A DNA stretch of 7,452 nt from Treponema sp. Its GTDB lineage: Bacteria; Spirochaetota; Spirochaetia; Treponematales; Breznakiellaceae. The stretch's first letter is position 1; each line of letters begins with the position of its first letter. Below the pieces are notes generated by a model that was given only the letters and a program-made list of their open reading frames with translations, was not told the DNA's origin and searched no databases. Made by a program: the position numbers and the translations under genes. Below, piece by piece: positions 1 through 6,026 of the stretch. The stretch lies in the NCBI GenBank assembly GCA_031257715.1, contig JAIROE010000198.1:1-7452 (forward strand), written 5' to 3'.

Positions 1-878
1 CCCTCGAAATTATCAGACGCATGGCCAAGACCGAAAAAAGATTAAAGGTAATCGGCGGCAAACCACTGCCGGAGGACTGGTACGGCAAGCCTTTCGCCCT
101 GCATCAGCTTACCCAAAAGGCAAAGGGCCAAATTTTCCTTTTCACCGATGCCGATACCGTTCATAACCCCACGAGCATCTCATGGGCGGTAACCAATATG
201 GAAGGACTCAAGGCGGATCTGATCTCCGGCTATGTAGGACAGATTTTCCTTTCATTCGGGGAAATCATAACCGTTCCCCTTATGTTCATGCTTACCGCCT
301 TCTTCATTCCCCTTTTTCTCAACCGTTTTACAAAATCCAGCCTGTTCTCGTCGGCCATAGGGCAGTTTATCGCTATCAGGGCGTCCGTATTCAGGGAAAT
401 AGGAGGCTGTGAACATTTCAGGAAAAAAACCAGCGAAGACATTTACATGGCCCGTTTCACAAAACGGATGGGTTTCAACACCCGTTTTCTCAATATTTCC
501 GAACATGTCAAATGCCGCATGTACAAGGGCTACCGGGCCGCGGTGGAAGGAATAGGAAAAAACATTTTTGATTTTCTCGGGAAAAATAAGATTGTTCTTT
601 TTCTTGTCGCCGTCGCGGTGTTTTTTTTCCTGTTTTTTCCCTTCCTCCTGCTTTTTTTCTGCATCGTAAAACAGAGCCCCTGGGTAACGCAGATAGTCAT
701 CGTGAATATCCTTTATACCCTGACATGGATTTTCATGTTCCTGGGACAGCGGCTTAACTGGTGGTACGCGTTTCTGTGGCCCGTCATGTATCTTAACCTT
801 CTGTACATGGCGGCATGGTCCTGGTTCAGAACCGTTTCCGGCCGCGGCTTCCTCTGGAAAGACCGGGTGGTAAGCTGA
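1..878 (+). CDS. Membrane glycosyltransferase family 2, CruC/CrtQ-like (5' partial)
   Basis: The reading frame is open from the left edge (first whole codon at base 3) to a TGA at 876-878, so the start lies outside the window and the ATG at 21 is internal. Numbered from that Met, residues 13-32 (GKPLPEDWYGKPFALHQL) and the DAD metal/nucleotide-sugar motif at 43-45 are typical of GT2 enzymes that glycosylate lipids or carotenoids. An SED motif at 138-140 fits the acceptor/base region, followed by a basic YKGYRAAVEGIGKN stretch at 168-181. Membrane segments are apparent near 81-100, 190-216, 221-242 and 247-268, so it sits in the inner membrane with its catalytic face in the cytosol. The missing N-terminus should carry the first GT2 aspartates and perhaps a membrane anchor. 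A PlsC acyltransferase follows 13 bp later, suggesting an acylated glycolipid product. The sugar donor and acceptor cannot be read from sequence; chlorobactene or staphyloxanthin-type glycosylation is only an analogy. Confidence 0.85.
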   Translation, partial: LEIIRRMAKTEKRLKVIGGKPLPEDWYGKPFALHQLTQKAKGQIFLFTDADTVHNPTSISWAVTNMEGLKADLISGYVGQIFLSFGEIITVPLMFMLTAFFIPLFLNRFTKSSLFSSAIGQFIAIRASVFREIGGCEHFRKKTSEDIYMARFTKRMGFNTRFLNISEHVKCRMYKGYRAAVEGIGKNIFDFLGKNKIVLFLVAVAVFFFLFFPFLLLFFCIVKQSPWVTQIVIVNILYTLTWIFMFLGQRLNWWYAFLWPVMYLNLLYMAAWSWFRTVSGRGFLWKDRVVS

Positions 879-881
879 GGC

Positions 882-886
882 GGGAG
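882..886 (+). promoter_or_regulatory. Ribosome binding site of the acyltransferase gene
   Basis: GGGAG lies 5 bases before the ATG at 892 and just after the glycosyltransferase stop. It supports that start codon and translation from a shared transcript. Confidence 0.6.
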
Positions 887-891
887 ACATC

Positions 892-1647
892 ATGCCATAT
901 AAACACGGACGGCCGCTCATTGATAATTCGCCTGCTTTTCGCCTTGCTTCGGCAATGACTTTCTACGCCGTCTGGCCCATAGCGCAGATCTTTAACCTTT
1001 TTCAGTATTCGACATCGTACGAAAACAGGAGAGCGCTTTATCGTTACAAAAAGGCCATACTCGTCGTTAACCACACGACTTTTTTTGATCCGGTAAAAAC
1101 GGCGGGCGCCGTGATGCCCTTCCGCGTATGGCAAACCATGCTGGAGGCGACGGTGGAATTTCCCTTTCTGGGGACTTTTACCCGGCTCCTTGGGGGCATG
1201 CCCATTCCCCGCGGAAAAAACAGCCTCAAAACGCTCCTTGATTCCGCGTCCGCGGTATTCCGTCATTACCGTTACTGGCTTTTTTATCCCGAAGGAGAAT
1301 GTTATCTGTACAACCAGCGCCTGCGCGCATTCAGGCCCGGCGCTTTTTACCTTTCCGCTGAACTCGATGTTCCGGTTATTCCCATGGTAACCGTTTTTTC
1401 GGAAGGACGGGAAAAACCCTTTACCCCGCGGGGCCGTGTTTTTCCCAAAGAAAAACTCGTGATCCTCGATGCCGTGTACCCGTCCCGCTATATACGCCGC
1501 GGCGAATCGGGAGAACTCATCATGGATTCGGTACGGGAATACACGGAAGTCGTGCGGCGGATCATGCAGGACGCCATAGACAAACGCGGCGGCAGCAATG
1601 CCTTCTACCGGGGCCGCATGGAAAGGATAAAGGGACTTAACGATTAG
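892..1647 (+). CDS. PlsC-family 1-acyl-glycerol-3-phosphate-type acyltransferase
   Basis: This 251-residue protein has the ordered motifs of the glycerolipid acyltransferase (PlsC/LPLAT) family: the catalytic HX4D box as HTTFFD at residues 61-66, an acceptor-binding GGMPIPRG block at 101-108, the FYPEGE motif at 131-136, and VPVIPMV at 160-166. A hydrophobic segment at about 16-37 suggests peripheral or single-pass association with the inner membrane. Family members move an acyl chain from acyl-ACP or acyl-CoA to a hydroxyl, usually on lysophosphatidate. Some relatives acylate sugars, such as CruD and CrtO acting after a GT2 enzyme. Because the gene lies 13 bp behind a CruC/CrtQ-like glycosyltransferase, acylation of the glycolipid made by that enzyme is as plausible as phosphatidate synthesis. 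The family is certain; the substrate is not. Confidence 0.88.
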   Translation: MPYKHGRPLIDNSPAFRLASAMTFYAVWPIAQIFNLFQYSTSYENRRALYRYKKAILVVNHTTFFDPVKTAGAVMPFRVWQTMLEATVEFPFLGTFTRLLGGMPIPRGKNSLKTLLDSASAVFRHYRYWLFYPEGECYLYNQRLRAFRPGAFYLSAELDVPVIPMVTVFSEGREKPFTPRGRVFPKEKLVILDAVYPSRYIRRGESGELIMDSVREYTEVVRRIMQDAIDKRGGSNAFYRGRMERIKGLND

Positions 1648-1652
1648 GCGGT

Positions 1653-2135
1653 TCATTCATTTTTTTCATTAAGGCTCTTGTTCCTGTACACAAGATCGCC
1701 CCTTGCCGCGTAACCTTTTTTTTCCCAGAAATCATTGCCGGCCGCGTTGGAGGCAAAGGCTACGAGGGCGATTTTATTGATTCCCTCTTTTTTCATCGCA
1801 TCCTCGACCGCCGCGACAAGGGCCGTTCCCGCGCCCATGCCCCGGCAGTCTTCCCTTACCGCGGCGTGGTAAATGTAACCTCTCCTTCCGTCATGGCCTG
1901 AAAGAATCACGCCGGCGATGCCGCGCGCGCCGGCCCCGCCGTTTCCGCCGCCGCAGGAATTCCCGCGCCCCGCTTCCGCGACAAAGCAGCTGTGCGGATT
2001 ACGCTCCAGAAATTTCGCAATGCCTTCGCGGGTATCGTCAAGGGGACGCAGTCCCATTCCTCCGCTCCCTCTCCACAGGCGGTACACTTCCCCGTAATCG
2101 GCAATGGTCATACGGCGGACCAACATGCCGTACAT
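1653..2135 (-). CDS. GNAT-family N-acetyltransferase (YpeA/RimI-like)
   Basis: This 160-residue protein is a compact Gcn5-related acetyltransferase that should move acetyl from acetyl-CoA to an amine. The N-terminus VRRMTIADYGEVYRLW (about 6-21) and the LDDTREGIAKFLERNP segment (32-47) resemble small GNATs of the YpeA type. The acetyl-CoA pyrophosphate loop is R98-G-M-G-A-G103, preceded by the core strand GYIYHAAV (86-93). The C-terminal AAGNDFWEKKGY (131-142) is the usual last GNAT motif. A glycine-rich stretch at 56-72 enlarges the loop before the GIAGVILSGHDGR strand. I chose the ATG at 2135 because a GGTGG ribosome site precedes it by 8 bases and it begins 4 bp after the mrfB stop. The open frame to 2294 would run inside mrfB. 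It is the third gene of the mrfA-mrfB transcript. Its target is unknown: protein N-terminus, small amine or toxin. Confidence 0.85.
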   Translation of the reverse strand: MYGMLVRRMTIADYGEVYRLWRGSGGMGLRPLDDTREGIAKFLERNPHSCFVAEAGRGNSCGGGNGGAGARGIAGVILSGHDGRRGYIYHAAVREDCRGMGAGTALVAAVEDAMKKEGINKIALVAFASNAAGNDFWEKKGYAARGDLVYRNKSLNEKNE

Positions 2136-2139
2136 TGTT

Positions 2140-3384
2140 TTATCCACCGGTTTCCGCCTTTTTAACGAGCCGTTTTTTCCGCTTCTCCATTTCGGCCCTA
2201 AGGCCGCTTGACATGTCCCCGAGGGCAAGCGCTTCTTCGGTAAAGGAAAGCGCCTTCCCGGCATCCCCCAGCCGCCATTCGGCGTCAACGGCAAGCATGC
2301 GCAGGGCGGGAAGCCTCATGCATGCCTCATACTGCCCCCGGACCAGCCGGAAAAGAAGCGCCCTTCCCTCTTCGTCCCTTCCACGGACAAAAAGATCGCG
2401 GGAACGCAGGAAGAGCGCGCGGGGGCAGCCCCGCACGGCGGCGGCGGCAAGAAGCCGTTCCGCCGTTTCGGACACGCCGGCCGCCCCGTTCCGCATCCCG
2501 GTACGGCGCCAGATAAGGGCAAGCTGCTCGGGATCGGCGCGGTATTCACCTGCCCCTTCAGGATCTTCGGCGATACGGGCAAGAACCGAAAAAATCGAAG
2601 CAAGGCCGCGCACATCACGGAAGTTATGATCGCAGATCCCTTCAAGGGCCTGTGTTTCTCCTGTTTTGAGGAAATGAAACCAGATATCGGGGGCCAGCGC
2701 GCCCGGCGTATCGTCACTTCGATCAATGCCAAGTACGGATCTTTCTATCTCCCCCTGGGAACAGCCGCCGGGGATCATTTTCCAGAGCCGCCGCGAAGGA
2801 TGGAGAAGATCGGCATGATAAAAATCAGGCGGGAAAAGTCCGTTCATGAGACAGCGGGTTTTGAGGATTTGGGCGTCGAAACTCTTGCCATTGTAGCTTA
2901 CGACGACAGGTTTTTTTCCGTCCCGCTTGAATTCACCGAGCAGGGCCTCAAGAAAATCACTTTCTCCCGGATAATCAAGCAAAAGGTATTGAACCGTCAG
3001 TAACAACGCGGGGTTTCCCGGAACAATGCGGGCAAAAGCCGCAAGAAAAGCGACGGTTCCGGCTCCTCCTGAAAGCCCGGTTGTTTCAAGATCTAAAAAA
3101 AGCAGATCTTCCGGACGTGGATTTTCACAGCGTCCGAGATCGGGAACAAGAACAGGAAGTGAAGGCGGAAAGGACAACGGAAAATCTATTGATCCTTGGA
3201 GGGTGCGTTTCAGCGTTTGATGCCCCAGATGGACCCAGCCTTCCATTGTACCCGCAGACAGGGGAAACACATTCGAAGCGGAACCGGTTCCCGGCGGGAC
3301 ACCGCCGCCTGATTCGGCGGTTTGAGTTTCCCGCCGTCCGCCTGTTTGTCTTATCCGCCGCAGGCGGGCCGCTAAATTTTCCAT
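2140..3384 (-). CDS. mrfB: MrfB/YprB-like DEDD 3'-5' exonuclease with TPR-like C-terminus
   Basis: The 414-residue product matches the YprB RNase H-like (DnaQ-type) exonuclease family, called MrfB in Bacillus subtilis, where it works with helicase MrfA in repair of mitomycin C damage. Exo I is LFLDLETTGL at 95-104 with D98 and E100. Exo II is SYNGKSFDAQIL at 163-174 with D170. Exo III is HNFRDVRGLASI at 253-264 with D257. All four acidic metal ligands are therefore present. Residues about 300-400 are alanine/leucine/arginine-rich paired helices resembling tetratricopeptide repeats, as in characterised MrfB. The start at 3384 (MENLAARLRRIRQ) fits the short basic helix that opens family members. 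It overlaps the mrfA stop by 13 bp, so translation is probably coupled. The only purine-rich sequence (GAGGG) touches the ATG and is too close to be a normal ribosome site. The open frame to 3474 lies inside mrfA and is unlikely. Confidence 0.87.
   Translation of the reverse strand: MENLAARLRRIRQTGGRRETQTAESGGGVPPGTGSASNVFPLSAGTMEGWVHLGHQTLKRTLQGSIDFPLSFPPSLPVLVPDLGRCENPRPEDLLFLDLETTGLSGGAGTVAFLAAFARIVPGNPALLLTVQYLLLDYPGESDFLEALLGEFKRDGKKPVVVSYNGKSFDAQILKTRCLMNGLFPPDFYHADLLHPSRRLWKMIPGGCSQGEIERSVLGIDRSDDTPGALAPDIWFHFLKTGETQALEGICDHNFRDVRGLASIFSVLARIAEDPEGAGEYRADPEQLALIWRRTGMRNGAAGVSETAERLLAAAAVRGCPRALFLRSRDLFVRGRDEEGRALLFRLVRGQYEACMRLPALRMLAVDAEWRLGDAGKALSFTEEALALGDMSSGLRAEMEKRKKRLVKKAETGG
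2144..2148 (-). promoter_or_regulatory. Ribosome binding site of the GNAT gene
   Basis: On the - strand GGTGG sits 8 bases before the ATG at 2135, within the last codons of mrfB. It decides the start against the longer open frame and against the ATG at 2126, which lacks such a site. Confidence 0.5.
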
Positions 3385-5786
3385 CCCTCTATGACCGCAC
3401 GCAGAAAATCCAGCGTTCCTTTTTTGTTTTCCCCCGGTCCCACACAGGACGGGCAGCCCGATGCACAGGGACATTTTTCAGGAACGGTAAAAGCCGAACG
3501 GAACAATTTTTCCATTTTTCCTGAAAGGGCCTCGGCAAGCCCCGTACCGCCGGGGTATCTGTCATAAATATACAGGGCGGGAACGCCGAAATGGGGATCG
3601 CGGACCCGTTCGGCAAGCCCCAGATCCCTTGCGTCACAGAGAAGGTACACGGGGGCAATGAGCCGCACCAATGTCCCCGTGCCGGATAAAACCGATCCGG
3701 CTTCTTCCTCGTCCAGGGATGCAAGCATCCTCCCGCCCGCGGTTTCGTTTCCGAACAAAAGGACAAGCGCCCTTGTCTGCATCTCTTCTTCGGGAAGATC
3801 TATTTCCCCATAGCCTATGTTTTCGTGCGTGTGAAAACGTATCTTCTTGAATTTGGAGGCCTGGGACCGCACCAGTACGTCTCCCAATACCCCGGTACAG
3901 GCGGCGGGTTTTTCTTCCCCGCCGCAATACCTGAACGCCTCATCTTCGGACAGCACTTTGATGTCGGTTTTGACAAGGCCGTCGGTAAAGTAATTCACTT
4001 CCGCCTCCCGGACGAGGCACCTGTTATTGGCAATGTCAAGGCTTTCGACAAGGTACTGCCGGCCCCGGTGTATGTAGACGGCGTTGGGAAAGAGCATCTC
4101 CTTTGCGCCGGGCCTGTCCATCTCGCCTATGACCGTGTTGCGGCCCTTTGTCGTGTCGATGATCACCACATTGCCGGCCGCGGCGGATCTCAGGCTGATG
4201 CCCTCGGCGGGAAATGAACGGTCCGCCCAGTGCCAGCGGCCGGCGCCATGCCCGCCGGAAACGTTTGCGCCGGAATTCCCCGCACCGCCGGTATGCCGGA
4301 CTATGCCTTCTTCCTCAAGAAATGAAAGCGCCTCTCCCGCGCCCTCCCCGAATGGTTCGGCCGCCGGGAGGTCTTCATCCCTGAAAGGAAGCTCAAAACA
4401 CGCGCATTTTACATGATCGGTAAAGATATAGGGATTGTCGGGATCAAGCCGGGCCTCCTCGGCGCTCTTGCGGAAAAACCACTCGGGATCGTTCATGATG
4501 AACTGATCCAGAGGCGAAGACGATGCGACAAAGACCGAGACCGACACGCTCCCCCGCCGGCCCGCCCGGCCGGACTGCTGCCAGAACGAATTGAACGAGC
4601 CGGGGAAACCGGCCACCACAGAGGCATCAAGGCCGCCTATATCTATACCCAGTTCCAGTGCATTGGTCGAAACCACTCCCCGTACGCTTCCCTCACGGAG
4701 GCCCCGCTCTATTTCGTGCCTTTCGTTGGGCAGGAGTCCTCCCCGGTAGGCTTCGACCCTGATCCCCGCGTTGGCAGTGTACAGGTTCGCCAGATCTTCA
4801 TTGACGTAGCTCGCCGCCACTTCGGTCTTGATCCTCGAATGGGCAAAGAGGATGGTCTTGATCCCCGCTTTGAGGAGGGCAAGCATCCAGCGGCGGCTCT
4901 CGGTAACTACGCTGCGTCTGATTCCCTGAACGGCGTCCACCAGCGGGGGATTGTAAAGGATCACGCGCTTTTCGCCGCGGGGGGCGCCGTTATTGTCAAT
5001 CAGGGACACCTCTTCCCCGGTAAGGGAACGGGCCAGTTCGGCCGGATTGGCTATGGTTGCGGAACAGAGAATGAAGCGGGGATGGGCGCCGTAAAACGCG
5101 GCGACGCGCCTGAGCCGCCGCAGAACATTTGCCACATGGCTTCCCAAAACACCCCGGTAGACGTGAGCCTCGTCTATCACCACGTATTTCAGGTTTGAAA
5201 AGAATTTTATCCATTTGGGATGATTGGGAAGTATTCCCGCATGAAGCATATCGGGGTTTGAAATGACGATACGGCCCGTATCCCTGGCAGCTATACGGAG
5301 GCTTTCCGGGGTGTCCCCGTCGTAGGTAACCGCCTTTATCGGGAGACCGGGAAAGAAATCGCCGGAAGCCGGACCGGCGATGCCGTTAAGTTCCGACTGC
5401 TGATCCTGGGAAAGGGCCTTGGTGGGAAAAAGATACAGGCACCGGGCCTTCCCATCCTTGAGGAGAATATCAAGGCAGGGAAGATTATAGCACAGGGTCT
5501 TTCCCGACGCCGTGGGGGTAAGTACCGCGGCATTTTTTCCTTCTCCGAGCGCATTCCAGACATCAAGCTGATGAGTATAAAGCCCTGTTATCCCCCTCCG
5601 CCGCAGGGCGCAGGCAAGCCCTTCGTCCAGACCGGGAGGAAAGGGCGCGTAACGGCCCTCCCGCGCTTCGAGAATTCTTTCATGAACGATATTGGGGGCA
5701 AATTCCGGACTATGAAGTATTTCTTTTAGCGCCCGGAGTTTTTTTTCACTTTCGTGCGGATTAATTCCCGCCGAACCGTCTGGCAT
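3372..5786 (-). CDS. mrfA: MrfA/YprA-like DEAH-box DNA helicase with DUF1998 zinc domain
   Basis: This is an 804-residue superfamily 2 helicase. Motifs in order are the Q-like YTHQLDVW (70-77), Walker A PTASGKT (91-97), Ia FPTKALSQDQ (120-129), Ib SNPDML (176-181), Walker B DEAH (205-208), III SAT (242-244), IV LFAHSR (313-318), V STNALELGIDIGGLD (373-387) and VI QQSGRAGRRG (403-412). The C-terminal part has YDRYPGGTGLAE (741-752) and a C-x-C-x3-C-x2-C cluster (C772, C774, C778, C781), the signature of the DUF1998 domain of MrfA. B. subtilis MrfA is a 3'-5' DNA helicase repairing mitomycin C lesions with MrfB, encoded just downstream as here. A glycine-rich insert lies at about 500-516. The ATG at 5786 was chosen because helicase-family sequence begins soon after; the frame is open to 5903, but that stretch (39 codons) is unlike the family and covers the promoter region. 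No good ribosome site is visible. Family call very secure. Confidence 0.92.
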   Translation of the reverse strand: MPDGSAGINPHESEKKLRALKEILHSPEFAPNIVHERILEAREGRYAPFPPGLDEGLACALRRRGITGLYTHQLDVWNALGEGKNAAVLTPTASGKTLCYNLPCLDILLKDGKARCLYLFPTKALSQDQQSELNGIAGPASGDFFPGLPIKAVTYDGDTPESLRIAARDTGRIVISNPDMLHAGILPNHPKWIKFFSNLKYVVIDEAHVYRGVLGSHVANVLRRLRRVAAFYGAHPRFILCSATIANPAELARSLTGEEVSLIDNNGAPRGEKRVILYNPPLVDAVQGIRRSVVTESRRWMLALLKAGIKTILFAHSRIKTEVAASYVNEDLANLYTANAGIRVEAYRGGLLPNERHEIERGLREGSVRGVVSTNALELGIDIGGLDASVVAGFPGSFNSFWQQSGRAGRRGSVSVSVFVASSSPLDQFIMNDPEWFFRKSAEEARLDPDNPYIFTDHVKCACFELPFRDEDLPAAEPFGEGAGEALSFLEEEGIVRHTGGAGNSGANVSGGHGAGRWHWADRSFPAEGISLRSAAAGNVVIIDTTKGRNTVIGEMDRPGAKEMLFPNAVYIHRGRQYLVESLDIANNRCLVREAEVNYFTDGLVKTDIKVLSEDEAFRYCGGEEKPAACTGVLGDVLVRSQASKFKKIRFHTHENIGYGEIDLPEEEMQTRALVLLFGNETAGGRMLASLDEEEAGSVLSGTGTLVRLIAPVYLLCDARDLGLAERVRDPHFGVPALYIYDRYPGGTGLAEALSGKMEKLFRSAFTVPEKCPCASGCPSCVGPGENKKGTLDFLRAVIEGWKI

Positions 5787-5788
5787 GA

Positions 5789-5820
5789 TGCATTGTATCC
5801 CGCACGGGAAAGTCAATGCA
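5789..5820. repeat. Nested inverted repeat over the mrfA promoter
   Basis: Outer arms TGCATTG (5789-5795) and CAATGCA (5814-5820) enclose inner arms TCCCG (5798-5802) and CGGGA (5805-5809). The two centres differ by one base. It covers the -10 and most of the -35 of the mrfA candidate promoter, where a repressor site would lie; no known operator consensus was recognised. Confidence 0.45.
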
Positions 5821-5821
5821 A
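5792..5821 (-). promoter_or_regulatory. Candidate mrfA promoter, possibly giving a leaderless mRNA
   Basis: On the - strand, TACAAT (5797-5792) is a 5/6 match to the -10 box. TTGCAT (5821-5816) lies 18 bases upstream as a weak -35. A better-looking TTGACT (5816-5811) is only 13 bases away and too close. The -10 box ends 5 bases before the ATG at 5786, so transcription would start at or within the start codon. The absence of a Shine-Dalgarno sequence agrees with that, but the -35 is poor. Confidence 0.4.
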
Positions 5822-5866
5822 TATGGGCGAAACAACAAACGGCATGACCATTTATCGTTTCGCTGG

Positions 5867-5896
5867 GGAGTTTTGCGGCCTGGACCGCAAAACTCC
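5867..5896. repeat. Perfect 12-bp inverted repeat in the divergent region
   Basis: GGAGTTTTGCGG (5867-5878) and its exact complement CCGCAAAACTCC (5885-5896) flank a 6-base spacer. It lies between the two divergent promoters, about 45 bp upstream of the glgC -35. The T tract is in the 5' arm on both strands, so it is not a standard intrinsic terminator for either direction. It could be an operator or a dispersed intergenic palindrome. Confidence 0.75.
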
Positions 5897-5941
5897 ATGG
5901 CACATACGCGGAGGCCGCGCGGGAAATTTTTACACTCCCTA

Positions 5942-5970
5942 TCGACAGACCGGAAATTCCATCTTATACT
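5942..5970 (+). promoter_or_regulatory. glgC promoter (sigma-70 type)
   Basis: TCGACA (5942-5947, 5/6 match to -35) and TATACT (5965-5970, 5/6 match to -10) are separated by the ideal 17 bases. An AT-rich stretch lies just upstream. The predicted start of transcription near 5977 gives a leader of about 50 bases before glgC. Confidence 0.7.
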
Positions 5971-5988
5971 ATACGAAGCGGCCCGATA

Positions 5989-6000
5989 TTTCATATGAAA
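5989..6000. repeat. 12-bp perfect palindrome in the glgC leader
   Basis: TTTCATATGAAA is a perfect palindrome just downstream of the predicted glgC transcription start and 26 bases before its ATG. The position would suit a repressor site, but an AT-rich palindrome of this length can arise by chance. Confidence 0.35.
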
Positions 6001-6014
6001 ACGAAACCACAGCC

Positions 6015-6020
6015 AGGAGG
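6015..6020 (+). promoter_or_regulatory. glgC ribosome binding site
   Basis: A full AGGAGG lies 6 bases before the ATG at 6027. It fixes the glgC start, although the frame is open back to 5754. Confidence 0.85.
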
Positions 6021-6026
6021 CGCTGT

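Larger units (their letters stand above)
5787..6026. other. Divergent intergenic control region between mrfA and glgC
   Basis: This 240-bp non-coding interval separates two genes read in opposite directions. It contains a strong sigma-70-like promoter and ribosome site for glgC, a weaker promoter candidate for mrfA, and three palindromes described separately. Open frames crossing it on both strands (from 5754 rightward, from 5903 leftward) show no recognisable protein sequence. Confidence 0.75.

Noticed and set aside
621..658. T8, T6 and T7 homopolymer runs, considered as a phase-variation tract
   Set aside because: They encode a phenylalanine-rich membrane helix, are of modest length and are broken by other bases, so codon use explains them well enough.
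252..920. Long open frame on the - strand opposite the glycosyltransferase gene
   Set aside because: It mirrors a strand with clear GT2 motifs and membrane segments, and its own translation is a low-information mix rich in Lys, Glu and Pro with no family pattern.
826..1656. 276-residue open frame on the - strand opposite the acyltransferase gene
   Set aside because: The + strand carries HX4D, GGMPIPRG and FYPEGE in the right order; the opposite frame has no recognisable domain.
4413..5198. 261-residue open frame on the + strand inside mrfA
   Set aside because: It lies wholly opposite helicase motifs IV to VI and shows no domain, ribosome site or neighbour support.
5811..5816. TTGACT as the mrfA -35 box
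   Set aside because: It is only 13 bases from the TACAAT -10 box, too short for a sigma-70 promoter.
5787..5903. Upstream extension of mrfA to an ATG at 5903
   Set aside because: The extra 39 residues do not resemble the family, lack a ribosome site and would cover the divergent control region, including the perfect palindrome.
5754..6026. Upstream extension of glgC to an ATG at 5754
   Set aside because: GlgC homology begins at the Met at 6027, which has an ideal AGGAGG; the extension would overlap mrfA and both promoters.
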